From Paramecium octaurelia (Eukaryota > Ciliophora > Oligohymenophorea > Peniculida > Parameciidae): 64,000 bases of DNA. Of this stretch, positions 50,569 to 63,550 are shown one piece after another. Where the stretch lies: contig CAJJDP010000158.1 in the NCBI GenBank assembly GCA_905182995.1, positions 170,446 to 234,445 on the forward strand, in the 5' to 3' direction. Each line of letters begins with the position of its first letter. Within the stretch, counting starts at the first letter, position 1. The position numbers and the translations under genes are program-made. A model generated the notes under the pieces. The model searched no databases and was not told where the DNA came from. It saw only the letters and a program-made list of their open reading frames with translations.

Positions 50569-52101
50569 TTTTATTTAAACAGTAGCATATTTACCAATTA
50601 AATCAGATAGATGCTAGACTTTATTGACTTCAACATCTGTTAGATCTTCTTTAATCTAAGTTTCAATTGAATTGTTATTGAAATTAAGCTTATCAACTGG
50701 AATTTGAATTATATTCGAATTTCCTTGTTGATTGAATGATTAATTAGGTGATTAAGTCAAGAATTAGTCCATCTTTGAAGATAAAGAGGTAGTTTATAAC
50801 ATATTAATAAATAACCCCTTAATGGACTGATAATCTGGTATTTCATCATATTTTAGTTCATCAATGTGGGACATCAATTTCGAAAATTCTATTGGAAATT
50901 TCTTTGATAATGTCATCGTGTTAAATAGGGAGGTTTTTATGCGCCCAATTTAGAGGATATCCAAATCCTTAGATTTCATGGAAGATTTTTCAGACCATGG
51001 TAATTTGCCTAGAGCTATTAAGAATGAATACCATTTCTCAAATAGACTAATACATAAAATAAGCTCTCCATATCATCTTTATAGCCTAATTATTCTCCTC
51101 TATGTGATGCTCTGCTAGCAAAGTTTAAGGATCCAACAAATACATTTTGTAGGAATTTTGAATTTCCTATAAATTAAGACAAACCAAAATCGATTAGTTG
51201 GATAAATCCAGGCGTTAGAATTTATCCCTTTAAATCTTTTAACACTTGTTATTATATCATGATATTATCTGGTTTAATATCTAGATGTAAGATTTTTTTT
51301 CGATGAATTTATTCTAATGTTTTAATAACACTTAATCCGATAGCCAATATGCAAGGCAAAGACAATTGTGAAGTTTTCGCTAAATCTCTTAGGCTACAAT
51401 TTAGTTAAGGCATTATCAGAAATCTCCTAAATTTATTAAATAACTCATACCTATTATCTGGGGTTTTTCCTTGGTCCACCAAACGAGGGATTCCTTCTAT
51501 ATCATTTAGTTCTTTGAGGATTTTAATCTCGCCTTCTATTTGACCTTATTATGAAAATTTTTCAATTTTAAGTGCAAATACTTTTTAAGTGAGATTATGC
51601 CTTGCTTTAAACACTTCATGTGCTGAGCCTTATCCAATCATGGATACTATTTGATATTAGGAAGCTTGAAGATACATATCAGAACTATTTTTTATTATTG
51701 AATAAATAAGAACAAAGTTCTTATTAAACATATAATAAAGGAGCTTAGGATTGTTTTGAAATCTATAAATTTTGACGTCAACAATTATTTTGTTCTTCTT
51801 TTAACTGAAATCTATTATTATTTAGTTATATGATATTATCCGTAAGTATTCTAGCCTTAGAGCAAGAAGCAGTTTTATCATATATTTTTAATCAATTTAC
51901 GTATATTCCATTTTCTCCTATTAAAATGTAAACAATTCCAAATTCCAATTTCTATTGGAATCAATAAAAGACGAGAATTCATCTGATATCTAGTTATAAA
52001 GAAATTGGTTGAACTTCTGTTAATAAGACAAACAATAGTACAATCAAAACTGAATAATAATTTCTTTAGTTATAATATGTTATGAATAATGTATTTTGCA
52101 T
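50545..52101 (-). CDS. CK1-like protein kinase with N-terminal PH-like region
   Basis: The start is ATG at 52101. Introns of 25 nt (52017-52041, GTACTA...AACAG) and 23 nt (51009-51031, GTATTC...CTCTAG) leave 503 codons (502 residues). Residues 1-125 are beta-rich and PH-like. The kinase domain covers about 140-400: GQGSAHEVFKA loop near 150, FALKIEKF lysine, HLDIKPDN at 264 (Leu replaces Arg, as in some CK1-like kinases), LIDFGLS, and GSLNFASRASHRGEQLGYKDD, the diagnostic CK1 activation segment. Then comes LVYLRNGKLPW. The last 100 residues are Ser/Asn-rich and unstructured. A Ser/Thr kinase preferring acidic or primed substrates (family knowledge). Confidence 0.88.
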
Positions 52102-52806
52102 TCAAAGTGCTCTAATTTTGAATAAATGGCCATTCTAATCGCAAATATTATTTTTGGCTCAAATTGATATATAAGTTTACAAGGCAAATATTCAAGTAAT
52201 TGAAATGTTTTATAAAATACAACTTATAAAAATACTCATCTAATTTCAGAAAAATATTTTTGATAAAGTATGGTATCAAAAAACTTTATAAGGACTCTAA
52301 TTTTAAGGATTTATATTATTGAATCGATAAAGTATTTAGGATGATTTTAATTAAATAAACATTTTTTAGTTATTAATTTGTAGTGAATTCTTTAATTATA
52401 AGAACTTTATATTTCTTAATTATTTTTAATAATTATCGGATTAAGGAATTATCTAAAATGATCAAGTGTGATTCTACATAAATTTATAAATACACAACCA
52501 TTTTGATATATATTTAATCCTTAAATTATTTCGATATCTAGAACAAATTAACATTACAAAAACTAATATATTTCATTAAGTTTATGATATTGAATTAGCT
52601 TTAGTAATTCTTAAAAAAGGCTGTTAAATTGTATTCAAAAGAAAGAATATTGAATACTTAATTATGACATTAATTTAATGAAAATTCTTTTAAAATAATA
52701 AGACTTAATAATTAAAGAGATTCTTATGTGAATGTAATTAATTTTCATAGTCAAAAACTAATTTTTTCAATTTTGATAATGACAATATTAAAATTATTAC
52801 AAAATT
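52102..52806. other. Intergenic, 0.7 kb
   Basis: Very AT-rich sequence between two minus-strand genes. I looked in both strands with TGA as sole stop and found only short, unsupported frames. Confidence 0.45.
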
Positions 52807-54198
52807 TCAACAATTAGAGTAGTAATCTAACATGGCATCAAATCCATACAATATGGAATTGATAATAATTAAGGCTAAAATTGAAATTACATTGATAGAC
52901 ACTTAAATAATGTCAACAATTAAAATAATATACCCAACTTTGAATCTGTTCATAAAAATATATGAAGGCTTGCTTATCATTATCACACCTAAAATCTATA
53001 TAGTAATGCAATAATTACTCCTAAAATGAAAAACACAATCATTTGCTCATCACTTATAGTTTTTTACAATATGAATTAGATTAGACTGTTTATAGAAATC
53101 ATAAATGATCCAAAAGCAGCAGTAGCAGCTGCTTCTCTTGCAATTATTTTTTATGATAATAAAAAAGTTACCATAATTAATCCCCCTCCCATACCCAAAA
53201 ATCCGGTAATGAATCCAGCCAAGAAACCTCCCATATAATAGAAAAAGAATTATCTTTTATCCTTAAAGAATCTTTAACTTGGTCTATATTACACTATATC
53301 CTTATAATATTCTTCATTTCTTTTACTCCAATATACAAAAAATGTGTAAGTAAGGTTGATTCCGATAATTGCTAATAGAATGAGATTATTTTCAAGAGTG
53401 CATTTATCTAAGCCAATTATGGAATTATTATATTTATTAGATCTCATAAGGATAATTGTTTAGTTAACAAAAAAGGATCCAAAAATAAAACATAAATTCT
53501 TAATCTAAAATTTGCTATGATCATTTATATAAAATTTCTAATATTAAGTTAGCTGCTTTTCATCAAAATTCGTTTCAGAAGCCATATCTTCCTAGGTCTT
53601 GATTTTTTGATTGACCAATATGACATTTTCTCTCTTATCCTATTCTATCCTTTTCTATAAATATGCTATTATAAATAACATTTTATTACTGTATTTCCAC
53701 AAAAATGGTATTGCACCTATTAGAAAGCACAATTATATTATATATACAGCAAATTTTGGTGATCTGGTTTGTAGAAATGCGCCAGCACTCCATGCCAAAG
53801 GAATTGTTTAATTTAAGATTATGCTTATATCAAAATTTATTAATGGTAAATTATGATGATCAGGATGCCTATTATTTTTTATCTCTGATTTACTTTTCAA
53901 AAAAAAGAAATAGTGAATTCAATGTTGATGTTGTGAATAAGAAGCAATCTGCTACTTGAGTTGAAATGCTTGATGGATAATTCAATAATAGGTTTAAAAT
54001 AGGCCTCTTAATCATTCCACTTCCTAAACCACCCATAATACTCGTTCCCAAAAAAATAGGAATCAAGAAATAAACAAACCCTGTATAAAGAGACAATTCT
54101 AAAATAGGGTCATGGACACATGAGTAACTTATTTCATCAATCTCACAAGTACTCAAAAGCCAACACCCTTTATCTGGATCACATTCTTAATTATTCAT
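52807..54198 (-). CDS. TauE/SafE-type anion-exporter-like membrane protein
   Basis: The start is ATG at 54198. Introns of 25 nt (53869-53893) and 23 nt (52996-53018) leave exactly 448 codons (447 residues). The protein has two halves of three to four TM helices, each opening with a Gly-rich signature: GTSIMGGLGSGMIKRPIL near residue 45 and GFLGMGGGLIM near 330, typical of the TauE/SafE (DUF81) family. A hydrophilic loop of about 100 residues separates the halves. Bacterial members export sulfite or organosulfonates; the substrate in ciliates is unknown. A Cys-containing N-terminal segment (about residues 5-30) precedes the first TM and may be lumenal or extracellular. Confidence 0.82.
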
Positions 54199-54518
54199 TT
54201 ATTTAAAATATGTACTTTATTTTATTCATATTAGATATCTGAAATTTTCTGAGTTTTTCAGAAAATTAAATTATAAAGATGCAAGATGTATGTTTGCACC
54301 TAACTAATTTTTAAGACGTAATTCAATCAAAACTTATCAAATAGAATCAAAAGAAGAAAATCAAATTTTATAATAAATTTGAAACAGCAATTATGATGAT
54401 CGCCAGAACGGATATTTTTAATTCCCAACATTTTAATTTGTTTGAGATTTTATCTTAAAAATTAGATCATTAAAATAATACATAATAATATATTGTATTT
54501 ATCTTTGTTAATAAATAT
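54199..54518. other. Intergenic
   Basis: About 320 bases between the tubulin and TauE/SafE genes, both on the minus strand. No coding signal is seen; it should contain the promoter of the latter. Confidence 0.4.
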
Positions 54519-55868
54519 TCAAGCTGCTGCATATTCTTCTTGGTTTTCTTCTATTATTTCCGAATCTACATCCTCATAATCCTTTTATAGGCTTGCTATT
54601 ACTTCTCTCGCTTCTACGAATTACGCTTCCTCCATACCTTCTTTTACATACCAGTGCATAAAGGCTCTTTTTGCAAACATTTAATCATATTTTTGGCTTA
54701 AATTTGAAAAGATTTGAGACATAGCAGTTGTATTTGCAATCATACACGCGGATCTTGAAGCTTTACATAAATCTTCTTCTGGCAAGGTTTATTGAGCTTG
54801 GTAGTTTATTCCTACCTTAAAGCCAGTTGGACACCAATCAACAAATTTAATGGTTTTTTGAGTTTTTATTTAAGCAATCGAACAACATATATCTTTAGGA
54901 ATGATATCTCCTCTATATAATAAAGAGCATGACATAAATTTCCCCTGTCTTGGATCGCATTTTGCCATCATATTTTCTGCCTCAAAAGCAAGTTTTGTAA
55001 TTTCAGCAGTTGAAAGCCTTACGTTATCCAATTTTTAATGAGGTGTTATAGGAGCATAAGAGCAAACCAAAAATTATAATTTGGGATAGGGAACCAGACT
55101 TGTTTAAATTTCTGTTATGTCAGTAAAAAGGGCTCCATCAAATCTCATTGAAGCTGTTATTGATGAAATCGCTTAGGCTATTATTCTATTTAAATTAGAA
55201 TATTTTGGTGTTTCAACGCCAAGTCCGTTCTTGCAAATATCGTAAAGTGCTTGGTTATCCATAATGATACTAACATCAGAATGTTCTAATAAAGATGAAG
55301 TGGCAAAAATTGAATTATATGGTTCAACCATAGCAACTGAAGTTTCTGGGGATGGAAAAAAGTTAATGTTCAATTTTGATTTTTTACAATAATCAACTGA
55401 TAATTTTTCTAATAGCAAAGATCCTAAGCCTGAACCAGTACCTCCACCTACTGAATTAAGCATCATAAATCCTTGAAATGAAGAACAATTATCAACAATT
55501 TTTCTGATTCTCTCTAAACATATATCAATATATTCTCTGCCAATCGAATAATGACCTCTTCCAAAATTATGAGCAGCACCTCCTTTTCCACTAATAAATT
55601 ATTCTGGGTTAAACATTTCCTTAAATTTACCAACTTTCACTTAATCTATTAATGTAGGTTCTAAATCCAAAAATACAGTTCTTGGAACTAGTTTCTAATG
55701 ATCAGATTCTGAAAAAAATGTTCTTAATGCATCATCTTTTTCTATAACTTGTTGATTGATCATCTATCCATTAAGCTAAATCTAATGTTCCAAACTAAAT
55801 AATTCCCAACATGCATTTCCAACCTATATGCCTCCCTATCCGACTTAAATTGTAATGATTTCTCTCAT
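54519..55868 (-). CDS. Divergent alpha-tubulin
   Basis: An intronless ORF of 449 residues, normal tubulin length, from ATG 55868 ([24 protein letters not shown]). The GTP-binding motif GGGTGSG sits near residue 142. Alpha-type features: the catalytic Glu region [14 protein letters not shown] (E254 equivalent), [12 protein letters not shown], and [16 protein letters not shown]. It is clearly not a standard alpha-tubulin: the H1-S2 loop reads [13 protein letters not shown] where canonical forms have the acetylatable Lys40, so that Lys is Gln here, and the C-terminus ends EEYAAA instead of a terminal Tyr. Many ciliates keep such divergent tubulins for special microtubule arrays (family knowledge); the array served here is unknown. 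Confidence 0.9.
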
Positions 55869-56578
55869 TTTTAAAGTGTCTTTCGATGTAAACTCTTTAA
55901 ATAATAATTCTCCGTCATGTTTTATCTAATTTATATGCTGAAATTACTAAGGGGGTTGGTTATTTTATAAAAGAAATATATTTTATAATTAAAATATTAT
56001 TATTATTTAAAATTTATCTAATAGAAATTGTAAAACTAATATTACAAAAATCAAACTTTTGGAGCTTTAGACAAAATTTTGATCAAAATTCTCTTTGATA
56101 TCATTGAGTAAGATTTTATTTGCTTTTTAAAATGAATTCGGTCCTTTAATTTCTTGAAAATTTGCTAAAACCTAGGTCTATTACAAAAATATTTGGATGA
56201 TCTTTACTCTTAATTACTAGAATTCATAAAATAATATCACAACTACATTTTTAATAAATTTTTCAAAAGACACAAATAAATTATAAAAACAAAATATAAA
56301 GAATGTGCATTATATCAATATATATTTTTGTTTTTCGTGAATTTGGTACTACAAAAGACCTTAATTATGATAGATTTTGAATTGAAATTCTAATAGAATA
56401 TTTTTAGAAATAAAATTTAAATAAAAAAACTCTATGATGCCAACACAAAAATATATCTATCAAAAAATCTATTTTTGCATTCTATTTATCATATTAAGCA
56501 CACTCTTCATTTTGTTACTTTTGTATAATATTTGACATATGCAATTTTTCTCTTTTATTTTGTATTATTTATTTAACT
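55869..56578. other. Intergenic, divergent promoters, 0.7 kb
   Basis: AT-rich DNA between the divergent tubulin and TPR genes. I found no supportable ORF or RNA gene. It should contain both promoters. Confidence 0.45.
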
Positions 56579-57896
56579 ATGAATAAAGCTGATGAATTAA
56601 TGATTCAATGTTGGAATCCTGATCACAAAGGTTGTGTTTAATAAGTTTGTTTTAATCTTTTTTGCTAAAAAAGAAGACTATAGTGTTTATAATGCATCAA
56701 AAATCAATAACACTCATCACACCTTTCGGATCAACATCAGATTAAAGACATGATGGATTATATATAATAGGTTCAACTTAAATGTGATGAAATTGTTTCT
56801 ATGCTTAGTTCATATGCTCGCCTTATTGAAGATGAATTCACTAAATTGAAATAAGGTATACTCCAGAAATATTAAATGCCAATTAACAGATTAATGTAAT
56901 TAAACAATTCATAAATCAATATTGCTTTTGATACTATGCTCAAATTTTAAGAATCCACAAAAGAAATAAAATTTAATATCGAAAAATAGAGTAATGAATT
57001 CATAAAGGAATTAAAAAAAAAATAAACAGAGTTAAAATTAGAAGAATTAAACTAACTTTATGAAGCCGAATAATTATATTAATAAGGTATTCAAATTAAG
57101 CATTTAAGGTGACAACCTACGAAAATCTAATAAATGTAATGAAGCTCTCCAATTGTTAGATAAATCAATAGCTATAAATCCAAATAATCTACTAGCATTA
57201 GACTGCAAATGTATTAATCATTAAAAATTTTAGCTAGTTGTTTAAGAAAGCTTAGTTAATTCAAGGAAGCGATAATTTGGGCTGACAAAGCTTTGTTATT
57301 AGATCCAAAGCATTCACATTCAATATATATTAAAGGTTTAAATGAAAATTATTTTAGCTCGATGTTTATATTGTCAACAGAATTACGCTGAAGCAATTTA
57401 ATGGACTGATGAAGGATTAGCAATAGATCCTGAATACAAGAACTTTAATGATACTAAAGGTCCTTAATATCAGATATTTTAGTGAATTGTTTAATCTCAA
57501 TTGAAAAATACAATGAAGCAATGGTTATAATCGATAAAGTTTTATCCATCAAAGCAGAAGATGCAAAGTTTTTAAAATTAAAGGTTAGTTAGATTAACTC
57601 ATTTTAGGGCTAATCATTAATGAACTTAAAAAAATATGATGAAGCACTCTCTTTTTGTGACAAGGCATTAAAATACGATAGTAGTGATGAAATGATTTAC
57701 TTTATAAAAGGTACATTTTCAATGAAAAATTAGCTGAATGCTTAAAAAATTAAAAAAAATATGAATAAGCAATTGTATGTTATAATAAAGCTTTGTAAAT
57801 TTATCCACAAGATTAATCAATAATAAATAAGAAAGGTATTTTATTAAATTAAGAGAAGCTGAATGTTAAAATCTTTTTCAAAAAAAAGATAAATGA
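56579..57896 (+). CDS. Zinc-binding/coiled-coil TPR protein
   Basis: ATG 56579; seven introns (57087-57108, 57211-57233, 57336-57357, 57460-57482, 57584-57607, 57711-57733, 57836-57858; 22-24 nt, total 160) leave exactly 386 codons (385 residues). Residues 10-45 have Cys/His pairs (CWNPDHKGC, LQCLQC) like a degenerate B-box. Residues 50-170 are coiled coil; about six TPRs follow (for example FKEAIIWADKALLLDP, YAEAIQWTDEGLAIDP). It resembles the larger TPR protein at 35845-38527 in order of domains but lacks the Q/N/P-rich linker. Most introns interrupt the equivalent codon of each TPR. The first and last introns end in AAG. Protein-binding scaffold; partner unknown. Confidence 0.85.
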
Positions 57897-58154
57897 GAGT
57901 TAAATTATATTTTTAAGAATAATTTTTTTTTTATTTTTATTTTAATTTAATTTACATTTGATTTTATAATGACTGGAAAATTTATACAGAATAGATACAT
58001 AAAAGTTAATGAGTATTAAAATTTGCTTAGAATATGTTAAACTTGATTACTCATCACATTCTACTTATTTAGTTTCTTTATCTCGTTCAATTGAAATAAA
58101 TCATCAGATATAATTGTATACTTATAGAAAATACATAATTATAAGTATTTTTTT

Positions 58155-60348
58155 ATGAAATAAATAAATCAAGCTCAATGTTCACATGATAATCTAAAAG
58201 AATACGTTCTTTTGGATTCTTTACTAAGTATGGAAGAAAGATTGATTTGTGAAACCTGTCTAAAACAAAAATAACTGACTTCTTAACAATTCATTTCATA
58301 TTCATCAGGCATCGACTAAGCAAAGGATTACAGTAAGTAAATAAAAAGAAATTTGGAGCCTTACCTGAATGAGATAGAAGGAAAGTTCTAATTAATTTAA
58401 AAAGATATTGATCAATAAAAGAGTCATTTGAATCATCTTCTTGAGTATATTCTCAAAGATATAAATTAATGGCATTAAGCATAAATACAAACAATTAATC
58501 TTCATAACAATGCTGAAGACTTCTTAAAAATGATCGAAAATATAAAAAGGAATGATGAGGATTGGTTACAAGATTATGAATTAAAAATAACCTATCAAAT
58601 TTAGTAATTAGCATATAATTACTACCATAAAATTGATAAACATATAAAATAATACACTGATTAGTCAATGAATTTTAAAATAGCTGACAAAGTGATCGAT
58701 GTGGCTAGAATAAGCTAGGAGATGTGTTGGAATGCTTATACTTTGACCTCAAAATTCAAAAAAAAATAATTAGAAGTATATTTTTCTTTATAAAATTCAG
58801 GAAAAATTTCAATTAATTGAATGCCTTGAACATAAAAGAAAAGCAAACAAAATAAATATCGAAAAGAATGTTCCAAAAAATTAAAGAATTTTATGCAAAG
58901 AATGTTTATAAAATGGAATCAGCATAATTGAATTCATAAAAACATGGGACAAAATTTAACTTGAGAAAATAAACGAATAATAAAATGCCTAGAAATATAT
59001 GCAAGAATGCTATACAAAGTCCCTTTTTTAATTAGAGTAGTTGAGAAATGCTTAATACAAAAATTTAACTAACATGATCGATTCAGTCTATCTTAAAATT
59101 GTAGATGGATCAAAGTGTTTCTAACAAATATATTTACAATCACACGATTTTAGTATTAATAAGTATCAGGAAATGGCTGAAATGTGTTGTAAAGAATAGG
59201 AAAAATGCGAACTTCAAACATCATAATTTCGATTACATTTGTATTAGCAAGGAAAGACTATGGTTTAAGATGTTAAATAAATTCTTATCTATTCTTGGTA
59301 TTCAAATGGACCTGAATTACAACTAACTAAAAATCGAATTAAAGAGGAAGAAATTAATAATAAATAAAGTTAGTTAGAATAGAATTACAGATTACCTAAT
59401 AAATTTAAAATTTAACCAATGTTAACATACTAAGAAGTTAATAAATAAGAAATATATGCAATAGTATTTAATAGAAACGGATCCTTATTATTAACAGGAG
59501 GAAACGATTAGATATAGGTTTTTATATTCGAAGAAGGAGAATTAACAGCCATTAGAAAAATGCATTGCCAAAGAAGTGTTAGTGTGTTATAATTTTTTTA
59601 GCAAACAAATGATTTTATTTCTGGGCATAGCGATGGAAGTCTTTGTATCTGGAATTATTGTAACCAAATCTATTATAAAGAGAAAATTTATGAAAATATC
59701 CATTCAGAAAGTGTAAGATTCTTAATCATAAACGAGAAATAAAATGAATTGATATCAATTGCTGATGATTCTATTATTCAAGTGAATTTTTTAGGTTGCG
59801 ATATCAAACTTAAATAATCCTTAGTCAAGCATGAAAAAACAGTGATTTCAATTAGTTTGAATCCTTCTGAGACTATTTTATTATCTTGTAGTGAAGATGG
59901 TTAATTAATTATATGGAAAAAAAATGAATATGATGAATGGGTATTTAATAATTTTATTCATCATTCAGTTAGATAATACGGAAACAAAATTGTTTTCATT
60001 AAGGATGATTAATTCATTTGGACGTAATTTAGTGAAAGTAAAATTATTATATTTGAGGAAGCAAATTAAACATTTATCTAAAAATCTCAAAAAAGCATAA
60101 TAAATGAGAGGAAGTCAAATGTTAAATTTCCATTCATTTATAGCACATAATTTAACTTAATTATTTGTAATCATGGGTAAACCATAGAATTGGCACAACT
60201 TAAATCAGATGGATTATTTTAAATTGTGTCACGTTGTGAACATAAACCCAAAGGTTAATAGAGAGGAGCTGTTACAAATGACTCTAAGTATCTTGTCATT
60301 TGGAATTAAAAACAGTTTGAATTTACAATATTTAAATTATATTCATGA
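58155..60348 (+). CDS. Coiled-coil and WD40-repeat protein
   Basis: ATG 58155; one 25-nt intron (58776-58800, GTATAT...ATTCAG) leaves exactly 723 codons (722 residues). The N-terminus has Cys/His pairs (CSHD, CETC) that may bind zinc. Residues 60-370 form coiled coil. The C-terminal third is a WD40 propeller: VFNRNGSLLLTGGNDQIQVF, ISGHSDGSLCIWNY, ISLNPSETILLSCSEDGQ with IIWK, ending in KYLVIWNQKQFEF. It matches the ciliate WD40 family also seen at 39254-40888. Without the intron the frame ends early at TGA. Likely a protein-interaction platform. Confidence 0.88.
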
Positions 60349-60911
60349 TAATATCAATAATAAATGTATTTGTTTAAAGATTGAAACAATTCACACCATT
60401 TAATTACAAGGTTGGTAACTTATAATTTTTTGGCCATAGATTTTTCTTAAATTTTCACTTGAATAGGATTTCGAGTATTAATAAATAATATATATCCTTT
60501 AAAGTAGAAAAATACTTATTATATTAGATTTAAATTTTTATTGAAAAAAAGTTGATGAAGATAATTTTGAAATTTGATTAATTATTAATCCAAAATGTAT
60601 TGAATTAAATCAAATATTTGGGACAAGAAAATTAAGATTTCTTGTATAAGTTCCGAATTTTAGAAAATATATATTATTTTAAACACAATTCATAACTTCG
60701 GAACTTGTGAAAAAACAAATATTTCTTTTTCTAAGACTATAGACGATAAGAGTAAATAGACATTTCAAGATATCCTTAACTACTAACAGTAATTAAAAAA
60801 TGTTTGAGTGATGCTAGCTTTTAAAATGTGAGTAATATTTCCTTAGTACTAATTTGTTGAAGGTAAAAAGTAATAAAATTCATAATATTTCGTTTTATAA
60901 ATGAATTATAC
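60349..60911. other. Intergenic, subtelomeric
   Basis: About 560 bases of AT-rich DNA on the same side as the next + gene. No coding frame longer than background is supported. Confidence 0.4.
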
Positions 60912-61385
60912 ATGAATATAGTCAATTTAATAAGAATTAATGGTATTATGAACTGGGAGGATTTGTATGAGGTTTTAGCTACTTTGTTATCGCAAGATTA
61001 TAACCAAATGGTTGGATTAACATATTAAAATTTAAATTTATTACAAAAAGATATATAAGCGACAGAGATATAGGTGATAAAGGAAATTAAGAATATTCAT
61101 AAGGTTATTAAATAAAGTATTGGACATGCAAATCTAATACTGATGTTTTTCTATCCTATTGCCATTGTAGAAGGATAGTTTAGTTCTAGAGATATCAACA
61201 TTAGAGATTAGTTTTTAAAACAGGAGAATTAATCCATGAAAATTCCTTGTTTTGTATCCTTATTGGCATATACCTTTTCCTAATTATTTTAATTTATGAA
61301 AATTTATTATTTCTAGTAGTTATATAAAATTAACGTTATTATTTAATCCATTCAGGAATAACACAAACATACTACATCATATTGA
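60912..61385 (+). CDS. Hypothetical protein, 157 residues
   Basis: ATG 60912 (or in-frame ATG 60948, preceded by a less convincing segment) to TGA 61383, unspliced. The middle looks like a helical domain (NWEDLYEVLATLLSQDYNQM, LNLLQKDIQATEIQ) followed by a hydrophobic stretch (LILMFFYPIAIV). The last 40 residues are less convincing and may be read-through past an unseen intron. Gln is encoded by TAA/TAG throughout. No family recognised. Confidence 0.5.
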
Positions 61386-61842
61386 TTTCACTTAAACATA
61401 TAATTCCTTGAATATTCTTAACTACAAAATAACGGATGGTATCTTCGAATTATTCAATTTATAAATCCTCAAAATAAAATCTTCATAAGTTAATAACTAA
61501 ATCTTTATGCTTAATTTACTATACATTAAGACAAAGATAATTTTGTTATAAATTGATTTCTGCATATTTTATTAACAGGAAAAATTAAATAATCATTTCA
61601 AAAATCGAGAAAAAATTTACAAATAATTGCAATTACCTAGAATACTTCGGATGAAATCTATATTTAATAAATTTTTTGCAATTCGTAAGATTTAAAATTT
61701 CACTCAATTTAAGTCATGAATTTATTATTTAATCTTACAAAAGTGGCTATTTTATTTGTAAATATCTGTATTATTTAAAAATATGAAATATCAAGAAGGT
61801 TTACCTTATATTTTTATAATTTGATGATCATTACTCCAAATT
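61386..61842. other. Intergenic, subtelomeric
   Basis: About 460 bases between the convergent hypothetical gene and VWA-like relic. I see no supportable coding sequence. Confidence 0.4.
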
Positions 61843-62909
61843 TCATAAAAAATTTATGTTCAGTTTTCGTGCTTTAGACAATTAATTAAGTTTAATAAAA
61901 AAGATCTTTGAAAATTTTGTTTAATTATAAGTTTACTCCTCATCATACCAAAATATTTTAATTTCATACCCTGACGACTATTTCAAAGTATGAAGAAATT
62001 ATATATTTAATATAGAAGCCTGTTTTATAGTAAATCCTTTCTTATGATTTACATCAGTCATTCCATTTTGAAGAGTTGAGAAAAAAACACAATTTCTTCA
62101 TCCTTAAAGATGTTATTTCCTTTAATACTTTCTCTAACTAAACTCTAATCAATCTTTATAGAAGAATCAATCAAAATCACCACTTGTCTTTTTTCTTGAA
62201 CCTTTTTTTTTGGTATTTTTAATTCTGTTGAAAAGGATGAGAAAATATACTTAAGTTCATGAACCTTTTATAAGGCCAATTCCCTCCTTCAAAATTCCCT
62301 TCTAAAAGAAATTTGATACTTCTACTAATAATTCCTTTTTTTTAATCTTTTTTACTAGATCAAAATTATTCGTTGTAAGATAAAAGCGAAAATTTTACTG
62401 AATTTGATCGGAAATTAATTTAATCAAATCAATTCTTATATAAATGCTCTCAGCATAAATAATATTAAAGTTAGCATCCAAAAAAAAGAATTATACTTCC
62501 TTCACTATAATGAAAGTTTCTTCTAACCTCACATTTTAAAGTAGTTTATTAAAAATTTTAGTTTACTTGGAATTATAACTCTTAAAATGGTGCAGTAGAC
62601 TACTAATGAAACTCACATGAGAATATGTGAAATTGCATTTAACTTAAAATGAAGGGAACTATATGATTTATAAAGTGACTCTGTGTCTAGAATTAAACAA
62701 GAAATAATAAATATATTTGAGTTTATACAACTTGAGAATGATGACTTTCTGTAGGAAAAAGGATTGGTCAAGGATCATATTGACATAACGGATGTACTTT
62801 TTTATACATGAGATATGCAGATATTTCTTGTCTCCTAATTATGGAAGAATAAAGATGGTGGTGAAAGGTTCATACCAGAAGACAATAAATGCTCAAAATT
62901 TAACTTCAT
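61843..62909 (-). pseudogene. VWA-like gene broken by frameshifts
   Basis: Minus-strand coding frames follow one another in at least three registers. One starts at ATG 62909 (MKLNFEHLLSSGM). The longest is open from ATG 62778 to TGA 62257 (173 residues). The frame from about 62275 to 62062 contains KRQVVILIDSS, a beta strand and metal-site start like a von Willebrand A domain, though the full DxSxS triad is not present. A last frame (about 62080-61843) ends at TGA. Shifts fall near a GGG run (about 62275) and an A7 run on the + strand (62081-62087). No introns explain them. A decayed subtelomeric gene or homopolymer errors. Confidence 0.45.
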
Positions 62910-63136
62910 AAATTCTTTCTGAACAGTAAAATAAAATTTTTGATATATTTGTTTAAATTATTTAAGTATATTTAATCTTTGTAATGCGAATGAATCTAAA
63001 TATTCATAAATATATCTTTCTATAGGTTAGTAAATGGTTAGTATGACTTTTCACTCACTTGATATTGGTTAAATTGTTGATGACAGTTAATATGTAATTA
63101 TTGTTGACCTTTTCTTTTCTTTTCTGATTTATAATT
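62910..63136. other. Subtelomeric spacer
   Basis: Low-complexity AT-rich DNA; nothing supportable on either strand. Confidence 0.3.
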
Positions 63137-63550
63137 AGATTCTGATTCTTTATTTTAATTTATTGTCTGAAATTTCTCTCCTTATAAATAAGTTACTTTT
63201 GTTATTAATATGTTCTCACGCCTTATGGTCTGGTAGAGTGTGTATGTTGTGCAATCAATATTGTTGAATAAGATTGCATTTTCAGAAATCTCCTTGTGGT
63301 TTGATAGATAGAGTATATCTAAACCAGAGTAATGCATATACCTTTACAAATTTCGTTTCAATACGAAATAAATTATCACAACTCGAACAATATCGTCCCC
63401 TATTGATACCATAGCCTCCTGAACTAGTGCAATAGTAATAAAAGAATTGTAAAAGCAGATGGAAGGCAAGAAAGCAATATCTTTTGATGCAATAGCACAT
63501 TTATATATCATAATTTGCTACTGGAGAATACTCAAGGATAATGGAATGAG
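63137..63550 (+). CDS. Doubtful subtelomeric ORF with Cys-rich start
   Basis: A + strand frame, with one possible 23-nt intron (GTTGAA...TTTCAG, about 63262-63284), reads as a Cys-containing stretch (PYGLVECVCC) followed by a Gln-rich, basic tail (QPPELVQQQQKN) to TGA near 63548. No start codon was found. It could be the 3' exon of a gene or a subtelomeric remnant. The opposite strand also has an open frame here, so the assignment is weak. Confidence 0.25.
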
